Shown here: one piece after another, positions 52,351 through 62,060 of the stretch
Numbering within the stretch: the stretch's first letter is position 1
Layout of the letters: each line of letters begins with the position of its first letter
Assembly: GCF_900475935.1 (NCBI RefSeq)
Contig: NZ_LS483431.1
Location: forward strand, 124,001 to 188,000
Direction of reading: 5' to 3'
Origin: Campylobacter fetus subsp. fetus
GTDB lineage: Bacteria > Campylobacterota > Campylobacteria > Campylobacterales > Campylobacteraceae
Length of the DNA stretch: 64,000 nucleotides
Program-made: the position numbers and the translations under genes
The notes under the pieces: generated by a model
What the model was told of the DNA's origin: nothing
Database searches by the model: none
What the model saw: only the letters and a program-made list of their open reading frames with translations

Positions 52351-52830
52351 TTATTTAACTAAATTCACGCCATCAAGCTCTAAATTTTCATAGTAAAATG
52401 AGAAGTAAATGTTGGATGATAAAGGTGAGGTCGTGTTATTTTCATAATCTTCATAGTTTGAGTAAGCCGCTGAAAAATCATAAGCTTTGATATCTTTTAT
52501 CTTATAAGTGCTGCTTATTCCATTGACTTCTGTTTTAATGACAAGATCCACTTTATCGTTTTTTGATATGAGTTTTAACAGCTCTTTTGCGTTGCTTTCT
52601 TGAGAATTTACTGAAAACGATAGACTTTTAGTGTATTTTGAGAGTATGCCATCGGAGTTTGAGTCGGGAATAGCCGGATTTCCTACGAAATTATAATTTA
52701 TATTTATACCAGAAAGCTCTAAGCTAAGACTGCTATTTTTACCTATAAACGTCGCTGTAACACTATTTTTCGCGTATGCAAAACTTGTTAAGCCTACTAA
52801 AATCATACAAATCAAAAATATATTTTTCAT
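52351..52830 (-). CDS. Hypothetical periplasmic protein
   Basis: The 159 residues start with a signal peptide ending near residue 20 (SFAYA). The rest is Ser/Asn-rich with alternating hydrophobic residues, suggesting a beta-strand fold. There are no cysteines in the mature part and no known domain is recognised. The AAGGAG site before the ATG makes the start secure. It lies 14 nt after the moaE stop, so may share its transcript. Confidence 0.75.
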   Translation of the reverse strand: MKNIFLICMILVGLTSFAYAKNSVTATFIGKNSSLSLELSGININYNFVGNPAIPDSNSDGILSKYTKSLSFSVNSQESNAKELLKLISKNDKVDLVIKTEVNGISSTYKIKDIKAYDFSAAYSNYEDYENNTTSPLSSNIYFSFYYENLELDGVNLVK

Positions 52831-52844
52831 CTTTTCTCCTTAAA

Positions 52845-53291
52845 TCAGCTTAAAATCCCTGCTCCGGCTAGTTTTTGACTCCTATCTTTCGCATAGATTC
52901 TTTGCTTATTTTTTAAATCATATTTCCATATCGGAGCGTTTGCCTTGAAGTCTTCTACAAACTCATTTATAATAGTTAACGCCGCTTTTCTTTTGGGGCT
53001 TAACACTCCTGCTATGAAGCTCGAAGTATGGTTTGGAACATCACCTTTTGAGTGCGCCATAAAGATGGTAGTGTTTTTTTCTTTCGCCTTCTTTTGCCAC
53101 GCATCGAACCATTTTTTGAGCAGCGGTTCATAGATATCAAAACTAAGACCGTCTATGCCGTCTTCATCGCGCACGACGCCTACAAAAGTTATGATCGCAC
53201 CGTAATTTAAATTTTTACTGTTATCATACCAGCGGTTTGTTATTTCAGTGACGTTTAAGCTACCGCTAAAAAGTTCTATGTCAGAGTTCAT
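52845..53291 (-). CDS. moaE: Molybdopterin synthase catalytic subunit MoaE
   Basis: MoaE, with MoaD, adds two sulfurs to precursor Z. The 148 residues contain AIITFVGVVRDED near residue 32, MAHSKGDVPNHTSSFIAGVL near 78 and the catalytic-lysine region SPKRKAALTIINEF near 102, followed by PIWKYDL. The ATG follows GGAGG that overlaps the moaD end, which fits translational coupling. Confidence 0.92.
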   Translation of the reverse strand: MNSDIELFSGSLNVTEITNRWYDNSKNLNYGAIITFVGVVRDEDGIDGLSFDIYEPLLKKWFDAWQKKAKEKNTTIFMAHSKGDVPNHTSSFIAGVLSPKRKAALTIINEFVEDFKANAPIWKYDLKNKQRIYAKDRSQKLAGAGILS

Positions 53292-53292
53292 T

Positions 53293-53514
53293 TTAACCTC
53301 CGCAAACAGGCGGTAAAATGCAGATTTTATCTCCGCTTTTTAGTTTGGTATCAAGACTTGTAACTATCTCGTCATTTAATGCAACGGCGCTTAAATTTAA
53401 CCACTCTTTTAAACTTTCATCTTGATTCAGAATAGTTTTTAATTCGCCAAGACTAGCTGCTTTTATCTCTAAAGATTCTTTGTTTATAGGTCCTAGAAAT
53501 TCTACTTTTACCAC
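53293..53514 (-). CDS. moaD: Molybdopterin synthase sulfur carrier MoaD
   Basis: The 73-residue ubiquitin-like protein ends in the diagnostic Gly-Gly (ILPPVCGG), which is thiocarboxylated to carry sulfur. The fold pattern VKVEFLGPI...ALNDEIV...GDKICILPP is normal. One base separates its stop from moaE. No MoeB is in this window. Confidence 0.93.
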   Translation of the reverse strand: MVKVEFLGPINKESLEIKAASLGELKTILNQDESLKEWLNLSAVALNDEIVTSLDTKLKSGDKICILPPVCGG

Positions 53515-53551
53515 TGTTTCTCCTTAAAAGATATAATCATATCCTATAATA

Positions 53552-54865
53552 TTAAATTTGTATTCCTATAGTTTTGTAATTTACGTAATTTACAAACGCT
53601 CCGTTTACGACTTTTACGTTTTGCTTTTTTGTGTAGTCTATCAAGTAATTTCCGCTTTGTGTCGTGCTAAAACTAACGCAGAGTTTGGCTGCGAAATTTA
53701 TGATATCCTCGCTTAATGTCCGTTTATTTGTTTTTACGACGACGTGAGTGCTGGGTCTGTCTTTCAGATGAAACCAAAAGTCATCTTTTTTTGCATTTTT
53801 AAGCAAAAATTCATTACCTTTTTCGCTTTTTCCTACGCTTATTTTAAATTCTCCTACATAAAAATTCTCTATCAAATCGCTAAGCTTAGCATTTGATTTT
53901 GTTTGCGATTTTTTAGGTGACAAAATACTGATTTCACTGGTACTTTTACTTAGTGAGATGATATTTTTTAGCTTATTTAGAAACTCTATTTTCTCTTTTA
54001 AATTTAGAACTTGCAAGCTTATATTGGCAGCTTTTTGCTTTAGTTTTTTACTCTCTTTAAACATCTCATTGGCACTATTTTTAGGGCTATTTTCGAGTTT
54101 TAAATTTATAATTGCACCATTTTCATCAGCAAGTTTTAGCTCTCTTTCATAGTCGTTTAAAAGATACAGATTTGCAATGATAAGATTTGCGTTTTTATTT
54201 AGCTTATGACTTTGAGTTTCTAGCTCTTCTTTACTGGGGAGTTCACTTAAATTTGCATTTAAATTCGTAATTTTTTTATCTAAATTTAAAAGTTTTACCT
54301 GTTTTATCTCATCTAATTTTTTGGTTTTTAGACGTAAAAATTCCATTTTAAAGTATTCATCAAAATCAGTGATCTGCTCACACTCACTTTCTTTTATATC
54401 AAACGGCTCAAGTATGGTTAATTTTTTGCCAACTTTTATAGTTCTTTTTTCGTTTTCCATATGTCTTAAGGCTTCTAAGATGATATCATTTTCATCAGTT
54501 AAAATGATATTCGTAAATCGCCCCGTAAACTCGAGATATAAAATCGAACTAATAGCCTTATATGAGCCGTTTAGCGTGGTTTTAATTTTTAATATTCTAT
54601 TATTCTTTAGAGCTTCTACGAAGTCTATTTTTGATGAGTTTAGACGCTTTTTGAGCGTGATATCAAAAGGCGCTTTATACTCTTTTACGGCGATTTTTTC
54701 ATCTGTTTTGTATATACTTGAGTTGCTTTTATTTAAATCAAAGACAAGAGGATAATTTCCATCAAATACTATTTCCAAAGCGCAATCATCAACTCTTTTT
54801 ATGTTAGTTATTTTTTTAAATTTAGATAAAAACTCAGGTATTTGTGTTAAAACTTTATATTTCAT
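53552..54865 (-). CDS. NFACT family protein, RqcH/Rqc2-like
   Basis: The 437 residues have an NFACT-N domain (to about 200), a central coiled coil (about 200-310) and an NFACT-R (DUF814) C-terminal domain with DDFWFHLKDRPSTHVVV near residue 364. Bacterial RqcH proteins add alanine tails to nascent chains on stalled 50S subunits. This one is shorter than the Bacillus protein (about 570), so function is probable but not certain. It is divergent from leuC. Confidence 0.82.
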   Translation of the reverse strand: MKYKVLTQIPEFLSKFKKITNIKRVDDCALEIVFDGNYPLVFDLNKSNSSIYKTDEKIAVKEYKAPFDITLKKRLNSSKIDFVEALKNNRILKIKTTLNGSYKAISSILYLEFTGRFTNIILTDENDIILEALRHMENEKRTIKVGKKLTILEPFDIKESECEQITDFDEYFKMEFLRLKTKKLDEIKQVKLLNLDKKITNLNANLSELPSKEELETQSHKLNKNANLIIANLYLLNDYERELKLADENGAIINLKLENSPKNSANEMFKESKKLKQKAANISLQVLNLKEKIEFLNKLKNIISLSKSTSEISILSPKKSQTKSNAKLSDLIENFYVGEFKISVGKSEKGNEFLLKNAKKDDFWFHLKDRPSTHVVVKTNKRTLSEDIINFAAKLCVSFSTTQSGNYLIDYTKKQNVKVVNGAFVNYVNYKTIGIQI

Positions 54866-54872
54866 AAGCCTG

Positions 54873-54881
54873 ATTATACCA
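54873..54881 (-). promoter_or_regulatory. Extended -10 promoter of the RqcH-like gene
   Basis: TGGTATAAT on the minus strand, only 8 bases before the ATG, so the transcript would be leaderless or nearly so. Confidence 0.55.
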
Positions 54882-54887
54882 AAAATT

Positions 54888-54896
54888 TGCTACAAT
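54888..54896 (+). promoter_or_regulatory. Extended -10 promoter of leuC
   Basis: TGCTACAAT lies 26 bases before the ATG. It is back-to-back with the divergent promoter of the RqcH-like gene, six bases apart. Confidence 0.55.
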
Positions 54897-54921
54897 AACC
54901 CAAATTTAGCTAAGGAAAATC

Positions 54922-56187
54922 ATGAAGCAGACAATTACTGAAAAAATTTTTAGCGAACACGTCCAGCACGCGGTTTATGCAGGACAAATAGTAGAAACTA
55001 AGATTGATATGGTTATAGGAAATGATATCACGACTCCGATTTCTATCAGGGCTTTCAAAGAGAGCGGAGCAAAAAAACTAGCAAATCCGGACGGCTTTGC
55101 CATAGTAATGGATCATTATATCCCGGCTAAAGATATAGCAAGCGCAAATCAAGCTAAAATCAGCCGTGATTTTGCTTACGAGCATGATCTAAAGAACTTT
55201 TTTGATGAAAAAGATATGGGTATCGAACACGCTTTGATGCCAGAAAAAGGTCTTGTAGTGCCTGGGGACGTTATTATAGGAGCCGACTCTCATACCTGTA
55301 CGCACGGCGCTCTTGGAGCGTTTAGCACGGGAATGGGAAGTACGGACCTTGCTTACGCTATGATAACTGGTAAAAACTGGTTCAAAGTGCCTGCAACTAT
55401 AAAAGTAGAGTTTGTAGGAAAACCCGCTAAGCATATTTATGGTAAGGATTTGATACTTGAAGTCATACGTCAAATCGGTGTTGATGGTGCTTTGTACAAA
55501 GCTTTAGAGTTTTGTGGAGATGCTATGAAATATCTTGATATGGATAGCCGTTTTAGCTTGTGCAATATGGCTATAGAAGCAGGCGGAAAAAGCGGTATAA
55601 TAGCAGTAGATGACATAACAAAAGAGTTTTTAGAAAGTAAAAATTTACGCTCAAAGCCAAAGTTTCACTACAGTGACGAGGGCGCGAACTATGAGCAGGT
55701 TTTACGCATAGACGTAAGCAAACTTGATCCTGTTATCGCGTATCCGTTTTTACCGAGCAATGGAAAAAGCATAAACGAGGCTTTGAAAGACGATCTAAAA
55801 ATAGATCAAGTGTTCATAGGAAGTTGTACGAACGGGCGTCTTAGCGATCTTAGGATAGCAGCACGTATTTTAAAAGGAAAAAGAGTGGCTAAGCATACCA
55901 GGCTCATCATCACTCCGGCTACGCAAAAAATCGCACTTGCCGCGCAAAAAGAAGGACTTATGGATATATTTGTAGAAGCAGGAGCCGTGGTCAGCAACCC
56001 TACATGCGGAGCTTGTCTTGGCGGATATATGGGAATTTTAGGAGCAGGCGAGAGATGCGTAAGCACTACAAATAGAAACTTTGTAGGCAGAATGGGCGAT
56101 AGAACTAGTGAAGTATATCTTGCAAACTCCGCAGTCGCGGCGGCTTCCGCGATAGCCGGTAAGATAGCAGATCCAAGAGTGCTATAA
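54922..56187 (+). CDS. leuC: 3-isopropylmalate dehydratase large subunit, short form
   Basis: LeuC isomerises isopropylmalate in leucine synthesis using a 4Fe-4S cluster. The 421 residues have GADSHTCTHGALGAFSTGMG near residue 119, FIGSCTNGRLSDLRIA near 296 and NPTCGACLGGYMGIL near 359, giving the three cluster cysteines. The length suits the 420-residue class related to homoaconitase, rather than the longer E. coli class. The partner LeuD is not in the window. The AAGGA site supports the ATG. Confidence 0.92.
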   Translation: MKQTITEKIFSEHVQHAVYAGQIVETKIDMVIGNDITTPISIRAFKESGAKKLANPDGFAIVMDHYIPAKDIASANQAKISRDFAYEHDLKNFFDEKDMGIEHALMPEKGLVVPGDVIIGADSHTCTHGALGAFSTGMGSTDLAYAMITGKNWFKVPATIKVEFVGKPAKHIYGKDLILEVIRQIGVDGALYKALEFCGDAMKYLDMDSRFSLCNMAIEAGGKSGIIAVDDITKEFLESKNLRSKPKFHYSDEGANYEQVLRIDVSKLDPVIAYPFLPSNGKSINEALKDDLKIDQVFIGSCTNGRLSDLRIAARILKGKRVAKHTRLIITPATQKIALAAQKEGLMDIFVEAGAVVSNPTCGACLGGYMGILGAGERCVSTTNRNFVGRMGDRTSEVYLANSAVAAASAIAGKIADPRVL

Positions 56188-56198
56188 GAAAGTTAAGC

Positions 56199-56741
56199 TT
56201 GAAAAATGCACTGATTTTAGCTGGAGGAAAAAGCAGCAGAATGGGAAGCGATAAAACACTTCTTGCTTATAAAGATTATCCTAGCATTACGCACTTTTTA
56301 TTTGAGCGTTTGAGCAAGATCTTCAAAGATGTTAAAATCAGCGCAAAAAATGATAAATTTGAGCCTAAACTTCCTATTTTGGTTGATGATTTTGATGATT
56401 TTTCTGCTCTAAAAGTCATAGCAAATTTAGATAAAAACTATAACGAGCCGGTTTTCATCATAGCAGCAGATACGCCATTTGTAAAGTTTGAAACTATAAA
56501 AGAGCTGTATTTAAATTTAAAAAATAACGATATATCGCTTCCAAAAGGCGGTGAGTTTGTGCATGGACTTTGTGGATTTTATAATCCTAAAGTGAGCCTA
56601 GCAGCGCAGTCTTTGTTGAAAAACGGTATGCAAAAAATCGCACTTTTAAGGGATCTTTGTCCTACTGTTATCACCGAATTTAAAGATAAAAAGCAGTTTT
56701 TAAATTTAAACACTCAAGCCGAGTATGAGTTGATAAAATGA
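56199..56741 (+). CDS. mobA: Molybdenum cofactor guanylyltransferase MobA
   Basis: MobA attaches GMP to molybdopterin. The 180-residue protein begins with ALILAGGKSSRMGSDKTLL, the GTP-binding signature, followed by VLVDDFDD-like and IIAADTPFVKFE metal-site regions near residue 87. The start is a TTG, the only start upstream of the ALILAGG motif. It overlaps pldA by an ATGA and lies 11 nt after leuC, so the three form one unit. Confidence 0.9.
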   Translation: MKNALILAGGKSSRMGSDKTLLAYKDYPSITHFLFERLSKIFKDVKISAKNDKFEPKLPILVDDFDDFSALKVIANLDKNYNEPVFIIAADTPFVKFETIKELYLNLKNNDISLPKGGEFVHGLCGFYNPKVSLAAQSLLKNGMQKIALLRDLCPTVITEFKDKKQFLNLNTQAEYELIK

Positions 56742-57760
56742 GAAAATTGCTAACTATTTTGGCTAGCTTTTTAAGTTTGAATGCAAACAATGCAAATGAA
56801 CTATATAAAAAAGCAATTGAATTTGAGAGTAAAGGAGATAGTAAAAATGCTCTTATTTACTATAAAATGGCTGCTCAAAAAGCTTTAGAAAATGAGCAAA
56901 CTAGAACCGACCATATTTCAAATTTAGATAAAAATCAAAATTTACAAAAAGATAGTACGCATAGCATTTGGCAGCAAACTACTCAGACGACAAACTTAAA
57001 ATATAGTCAAAATAACCGTATAATTAAAGCTGAAAATAATAAAGAAAACAATTATAATATTTTCCATTTAGAACCTTATAAGGTAAATTATCTTCTTCCT
57101 ATTACGTATTCTAGTATATCAAATTCAGATAGAAAACATACCGAAACAAAGTTCCAGCTTAGTCTCAAAAAGGCGATGTTTGATAATTTATTTGGGCTTG
57201 ATGAGACTTTTTATCTTGGATATACTCAGATATCTTGGTGGCAGATAGCAAAAGAGTCTTCTCCGTTTAGAGAGAGTAATTATCAGCCGGAGATCTTTGT
57301 AGATTTTCCTTTTAAATTTGATAATTTTGAGACTTTGAAATCTGCCCAAATAGGCATATTACACGATTCAAACGGTAAAAGCGGTAAAGATTCTAGATCT
57401 TGGAATAGAGTCTATTTAAGATCGGTTTTTGAGTACGGAAATTTTAGTTTAGCTCCTAGAGTTTGGTATAGGATTAAAGACAATAAAGACGATAATCCAG
57501 ATATCACCAATTACAAAGGCAATGCAGATATAGAGATATCTTATAATTTAAATAATATGAGATTTATAGCTACTATAGCAAATAACTTGCATTTTGATAA
57601 GACAAATAAAGGTTCTTTTCAGTTTGACTTTTTATTTCCTATATTTAATAGTGGATTTTATGGATATTTACAGTATTTTAACGGATATGCGCAAAGTCTC
57701 ATAGACTATGATAAGCATGAGAGCCGAGTTGGCGCCGGATTTGTATTTTTTATCAGATAG
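56738..57760 (+). CDS. pldA: Outer-membrane phospholipase A
   Basis: PldA is a beta-barrel enzyme that degrades misplaced outer-leaflet phospholipids. The catalytic set is visible as His209 and Ser211 in HDSNG and Asn223 in SWNRVYL, with the same spacing as His142, Ser144 and Asn156 in E. coli. The barrel runs from about residue 108 to the C-terminal FFIR. Before it is a signal peptide and a helical segment with a TPR-like stretch (about 18-55) plus an Asn/Gln-rich linker, longer than in E. coli. Confidence 0.93.
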   Translation: MRKLLTILASFLSLNANNANELYKKAIEFESKGDSKNALIYYKMAAQKALENEQTRTDHISNLDKNQNLQKDSTHSIWQQTTQTTNLKYSQNNRIIKAENNKENNYNIFHLEPYKVNYLLPITYSSISNSDRKHTETKFQLSLKKAMFDNLFGLDETFYLGYTQISWWQIAKESSPFRESNYQPEIFVDFPFKFDNFETLKSAQIGILHDSNGKSGKDSRSWNRVYLRSVFEYGNFSLAPRVWYRIKDNKDDNPDITNYKGNADIEISYNLNNMRFIATIANNLHFDKTNKGSFQFDFLFPIFNSGFYGYLQYFNGYAQSLIDYDKHESRVGAGFVFFIR

Positions 57761-57779
57761 CTGCTTTTAGCTATCTGAT
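57752..57779 (+). terminator. Terminator of the leuC-mobA-pldA unit
   Basis: Perfect 11-bp arms (57752-57762, 57769-57779) with a 6-nt loop overlap the pldA stop codon. A short T run follows. Confidence 0.7.
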
Positions 57780-57800
57780 TTTATAGCAAAATACGTTTTA

Positions 57801-58517
57801 TTATCTTAGTATAAGAGTATATCCGCCGTCGCTTTGTCTGATACCGTAGTGGTAATTTCCATCTAGTGAGATAACTACTCTATAATATCCGTCATGCGCG
57901 CCAAACGTAAGTTTTTTAACAGCGCCTTTGTCGACTTTTATAGTTTTTGTGTTAAAGTCCGCATTTTTTCTTTTAAAGTCGATTACAATTTTATCTGGTT
58001 TGCTTATCACAAAATCTCTGATTTTAGGATCGGCGGTAAATATATTTATCTTCATAGCATAAATATCAAATTTAATCATATCATTAAAACTCAAGCTTTT
58101 TAAAGGAGGCTCTATTTTCGGAACTAAATTTGAGATTTTAGTAGATGGTTTATCATTTTGGTTGCTATTATTATCCGCTTTTACCGTAGTTACGGATACG
58201 TCTAGGATTTTTGAAGCGGTTTTATTCGGCGTTATTTGATTTTTGAGTACAAACTCATCGTGCCAGTCAAAGCTACCATTTATATCAACTACTTTTTGTT
58301 TTATGCTCCCATCAATACTTTTATAATAAAAAACTATAGACGTAAGTTCTCTTGCATCGCTCGGAAATTTAATTATCTGGGTTTCAAAAGGCGGAGCGCT
58401 ATCTTTCATATTTGTAGAGATCAAGTCGGTACTGTTTATATCTGTAGGAACAAACGGATTTTCACGTCCATTCAAGAACGATATAAAAACTAGTAAGATT
58501 AAAATTTGTTTCATCAT
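57801..58517 (-). CDS. AMIN-domain periplasmic protein
   Basis: The 238 residues have a signal peptide ending near residue 16. The C-terminal part (about 150-238) is an AMIN domain, with FVISKPDKIVIDFKRKNADF and the final GYYRVVISLDGNYHYGIR. AMIN domains bind peptidoglycan or guide secreted complexes. The middle is low-complexity and probably disordered. The start may be either of two adjacent ATGs. It is 13 nt downstream of the FtsB-like gene and so is part of the recA-eno unit. Confidence 0.83.
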   Translation of the reverse strand: MMKQILILLVFISFLNGRENPFVPTDINSTDLISTNMKDSAPPFETQIIKFPSDARELTSIVFYYKSIDGSIKQKVVDINGSFDWHDEFVLKNQITPNKTASKILDVSVTTVKADNNSNQNDKPSTKISNLVPKIEPPLKSLSFNDMIKFDIYAMKINIFTADPKIRDFVISKPDKIVIDFKRKNADFNTKTIKVDKGAVKKLTFGAHDGYYRVVISLDGNYHYGIRQSDGGYTLILR

Positions 58518-58530
58518 TATACTCGCGTGT

Positions 58531-58809
58531 TTATTTATAGCTATCAGGATCTAATCCTATAAGCTCGAAATACTCTTTTTGCAAAGCTGAGTTTGCTTCT
58601 TGGAGTTTTTGTACGTCACTTTGCAAGCTTGCTTTTTGATTGTAAAGATCTAGCATAACATCTAAAGATCGCTTACCAAATAACGCATTTCCAACATAAA
58701 CTCCAGCCATCACTACAAAAGAGATGGCTATAAAATATACAAAAAAATTTTTAAAAGAGTTAACTCTATGACTTTTTGGCGATTTATACTCTTCTAAAAT
58801 TTCACTCAA
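58531..58809 (-). CDS. FtsB/DivIC-like septum protein
   Basis: The 92 residues have a short basic cytoplasmic part (1-22), one helix (about 23-45) and a coiled coil (about 50-85, with [20 protein letters not shown]), the FtsB layout. The start is a TTG overlapping the enolase stop; no later start keeps the membrane helix. FtsB joins FtsL and FtsQ at the division septum. The symbol is withheld because similarity is structural. Confidence 0.75.
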   Translation of the reverse strand: MSEILEEYKSPKSHRVNSFKNFFVYFIAISFVVMAGVYVGNALFGKRSLDVMLDLYNQKASLQSDVQKLQEANSALQKEYFELIGLDPDSYK

Positions 58810-60056
58810 ATTTTATCCCCTAAAAACTCACTCGTTTCAAGCTCTATCTCAAGAAGGCGATTATATTTTGCGTTTCTCTCGCTTCTGCTCGTGGCGCCGG
58901 TTTTTATCTCACCCGTGTTTAACGCAACGGCAAAATCAGCTATAAAACTATCTTCACTTTCACCGCTTCTATGACTCATAACGCAGCGATAACCGTTTCT
59001 TTGAGCTAGACGAACTGTTTGCATAGTTTGACTTACCGAGCCGATTTGGTTTGGTTTTATAAGAATAGCGTTTGCTATACCTTTTTCTATACCTTCTTTT
59101 AGGATTTTTTCATTTGTTACAAATAGATCATCCCCTACTAGCTGTATTTTATCGCCTAGTTTTTCACTCAGAATTTTCCAACCATCCCAGTCGTCTTCAC
59201 TAAGTCCGTCCTCAATGGAGAATATAGGGTATTTATCGCAAAGCTTCACATATCTATTAACCAACTCTTCACTTGTTAGCTTTTTACCTTCAATTTGATA
59301 AGTTTTACCATCATAAAGTTCACTTGAAGCAACATCAAGTGCTAGTTTTATCTGTTCGCCTGGTTTGTAGCCCGCTTTTTTTATAGCTTCCATAATAATT
59401 TTTATAGGCTCTTCGTTGTCTTTTAAATTTGGCGCAAATCCACCTTCGTCACCTACTGCAGTGCTGTGTCCAAGATCGTTTAATATCTTTTTTAATGTTT
59501 GATATACTTCGGTTGCAGCTCTTAGAGCGTCACTAAATTTAGAAAATCCAAAGGGCATTATCATAAATTCTTGAAAATCAACGCTATTATTTGCGTGAGC
59601 GCCACCGTTTATAATATTAAACATAGGCACGGGTAGCGTGCAGGCATTTGCTCCTCCAAGGTAGCGATATAACGGAATGTTTAAGCTATTTGCAGCAGCT
59701 CTTGCTACTGCCATAGATACTCCAAGAACCGCGTTTGCGCCGATACGCGAGTAGTTATCTGTTCCATCAAGCGCCAACATAGCGTCGTCGATAGCCTTTT
59801 GATTATAGGCGTCTTTTCCACATATCTCTTCAGCTATCATAGAATTTACATTTTTAATAGCTTTTAAAACACCTTTGCCTCCAAATGCTTCTCCGCCATC
59901 TCTAAGTTCTAAAGCTTCGCGTTTTCCAGTACTCGCGCCGCTTGGTACTATAGCTTCTCCTATACTTCCGTCGCATAGCTCTACTTTGGTTTTTATAGTT
60001 GGATTTCCACGACTATCTAAAACTTCTATAGCACTAATCTTTTTTACGATAACCAT
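58806..60056 (-). CDS. eno: Enolase
   Basis: Enolase converts 2-phosphoglycerate to phosphoenolpyruvate. The 416 residues show LDSRGNPT near residue 13, [10 protein letters not shown] near 203, the metal Asp in [22 protein letters not shown] near 335 and [17 protein letters not shown] near 359. Length is normal. It starts 1 nt into the recA stop, giving a recA-eno-ftsB-like-AMIN unit. Confidence 0.97.
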   Translation of the reverse strand: MVIVKKISAIEVLDSRGNPTIKTKVELCDGSIGEAIVPSGASTGKREALELRDGGEAFGGKGVLKAIKNVNSMIAEEICGKDAYNQKAIDDAMLALDGTDNYSRIGANAVLGVSMAVARAAANSLNIPLYRYLGGANACTLPVPMFNIINGGAHANNSVDFQEFMIMPFGFSKFSDALRAATEVYQTLKKILNDLGHSTAVGDEGGFAPNLKDNEEPIKIIMEAIKKAGYKPGEQIKLALDVASSELYDGKTYQIEGKKLTSEELVNRYVKLCDKYPIFSIEDGLSEDDWDGWKILSEKLGDKIQLVGDDLFVTNEKILKEGIEKGIANAILIKPNQIGSVSQTMQTVRLAQRNGYRCVMSHRSGESEDSFIADFAVALNTGEIKTGATSRSERNAKYNRLLEIELETSEFLGDKI

Positions 60057-61093
60057 TACTCGTCTCCTTCCATTTCTTCTTCATCTACTGCACCGCTCAT
60101 TATGCTATCACCCATATTTGCACGGATTTTTTCTGTTATTTCATCTGCTATTGCTTTATTTTCTTTTAAAAACGCTTTTGAGTTTTCTCTGCCTTGACCT
60201 AATTTTGAATTATCATAGCTAAACCAAGCGCCGCTTTTATCGATAATATCAAGTTTTACGCCGTAATCTATTATCTCTCCTTCTTTGCTGATACCTTCTC
60301 CAAACATGATATCAAATTCGGCTTGTCTAAAAGGAGGAGCGACTTTGTTTTTTACTACTTTTACTTTTACGCGGTTTCCGATTGGCTCATCGCTCTGTTT
60401 TAAAGTAGCTATTTTACGTACGTCAAGTCTAACTGAAGCGTAAAATTTAAGCGCATTTCCGCCAGTAGTAGTTTCAGGAGTGCCATAGCCCATAGCGCCG
60501 ATTTTCATACGAATTTGGTTTATAAATACAACTGTAGTTCCCATTTTATGGACAACTCCGGTTAATTTTCTAAGTGCTTGACTCATGAGTCTTGCTTGCA
60601 GCCCTACGTGCTGATCTCCCATATCGCCTTCTATTTCGCTTTTTGGTGTTAGAGCTGCTACGCTATCTATTACTATAAGATCAACGGCGCCGCTTCTAGC
60701 TAGAGTTTCTACTATATCAAGAGCTTGCTCTCCGAAGTCCGGTTGAGAAATATATAAGTTATCCGTATCAACGCCTAAATTTTTAGCATATTTAACATCA
60801 AGTGCATGCTCTGCATCTACAAACGCGCAAACTCCGCCGACTTTTTGAGATTCTGCTATTAAATGCAAAGTAAGAGTTGTTTTACCAGAGCTTTCTGGCC
60901 CATAAATTTCGACTATTCTTCCTTTTGGTACGCCGCCTATACCAAGAGCTATATCAAGTCCTATAGATCCTGAGGAGATAGAATCTATCGGCTCTATTTC
61001 CTTGTCTCCTAGCCTTAAAACAGTGCCTTTGCCAAAAGCTTTATCAATCTGCTTTAAAGCAAGGTCTAGGCTTTTTTTCTTATTATCATCCAT
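60056..61093 (-). CDS. recA: Recombinase A
   Basis: RecA drives strand exchange and SOS induction. The 345 residues have Walker A GPESSGKT at 65-72, Walker [11 protein letters not shown] near 139, and the L2 region ([15 protein letters not shown] near 210). The acidic C-terminus ([11 protein letters not shown]) is typical. A TAAAAT -10 on the minus strand (61119-61124) lies before it. No SOS box is recognised by eye. Confidence 0.98.
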
Positions 61094-61193
61094 GATTTTC
61101 CTCTTAAAAATTTAAGTTATTTTACCCTAAAGTATTAAAAATTAAGCTAAATTTGAATACACTGCTAACAAAAAGTCAAAAAAGGTAAAAAAT

Positions 61194-62060
61194 TTGAAAA
61201 ATGTAAGCGTAGCTCACTCTCCAGATGCCGATGATATTTTTATGTATGAAGCTATTAAATTCGGCTGGATTGATAGTAATATTTTGCAATTTTCAAATAC
61301 CCCAGCCGATATACAAACGCTAAATTACGAAGCCATAAAAGGGACTTATGACGTGACTGCTATAAGTTTTGGTTTGTATCCGTTTATATATGAAGATTAC
61401 GCTCTTTTACGTACTGCAGTGAGTTTTGGAGAGGGATATGGACCAAAATTAATTAAGAAAAAAGGCGTTACTTTAAAACCAAATTTCAAAGTCGCGCTTA
61501 GCGGTGAGCATACTACAAATGCGCTAATTTTTAAGATAGCTTATCCAAATGCTAGAGTTGTTTATAAAAACTTTTTAGATATAGAAAATGCGGTTTTAAG
61601 CGGTGAAGTCGATGCCGGAGTTCTTATACACGAAAGTATTTTGGATTTTAGTAGTGAGCTGTGCGTGGAGCGTGAAATTTGGGATATTTGGTGTGAGCTT
61701 AGAGGAGATGATTCATTGCCACTTCCTCTTGGGGGAATGGCACTTAGAAGGAGTTTGCCTATAACCGACGCTATAGAGTGTGAAAGAGTTCTTACAAATG
61801 CAGTTGAGGTTGCGAACAATAATAAAAAACTACTTTGTAAAATGCTTCTTGAGCGAAATTTGGTAAGAGTAGATGATAAAAAACTTGAAATATATCTGAA
61901 TTTATACGCAAACGATAATTCGATAAGTATGAGTAAAATACAGATAAAAGCAGTCGATAGGCTTTTCGAGCTAGGTTATAAACATGGATTTTATGGAAAT
62001 TTAATAACTTCTAGCCCTAATCTCATACCGACTGAATATTTAGAAAGTAGAAACGCTTAA
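61194..62060 (+). CDS. mqnD: 1,4-dihydroxy-6-naphthoate synthase (futalosine pathway)
   Basis: MqnD performs a late step in menaquinone synthesis by the futalosine route, the quinone used by Campylobacter. The 288-residue protein begins VSVAHSPDADDIFMYEAIKFGW, with LNYEAIKGTYDVTAISFGLYP near residue 44 and the GLIHE-like VLIHES near 146. It has no signal peptide and starts with TTG, eight bases after AAGG. It abuts fliQ by a one-base overlap. Confidence 0.9.
   Translation: MKNVSVAHSPDADDIFMYEAIKFGWIDSNILQFSNTPADIQTLNYEAIKGTYDVTAISFGLYPFIYEDYALLRTAVSFGEGYGPKLIKKKGVTLKPNFKVALSGEHTTNALIFKIAYPNARVVYKNFLDIENAVLSGEVDAGVLIHESILDFSSELCVEREIWDIWCELRGDDSLPLPLGGMALRRSLPITDAIECERVLTNAVEVANNNKKLLCKMLLERNLVRVDDKKLEIYLNLYANDNSISMSKIQIKAVDRLFELGYKHGFYGNLITSSPNLIPTEYLESRNA

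Noticed and set aside
54321-54755. A 144-codon + strand frame inside the RqcH-like gene
   Set aside because: It is a hydrophobic shadow of a Lys-rich coding strand.
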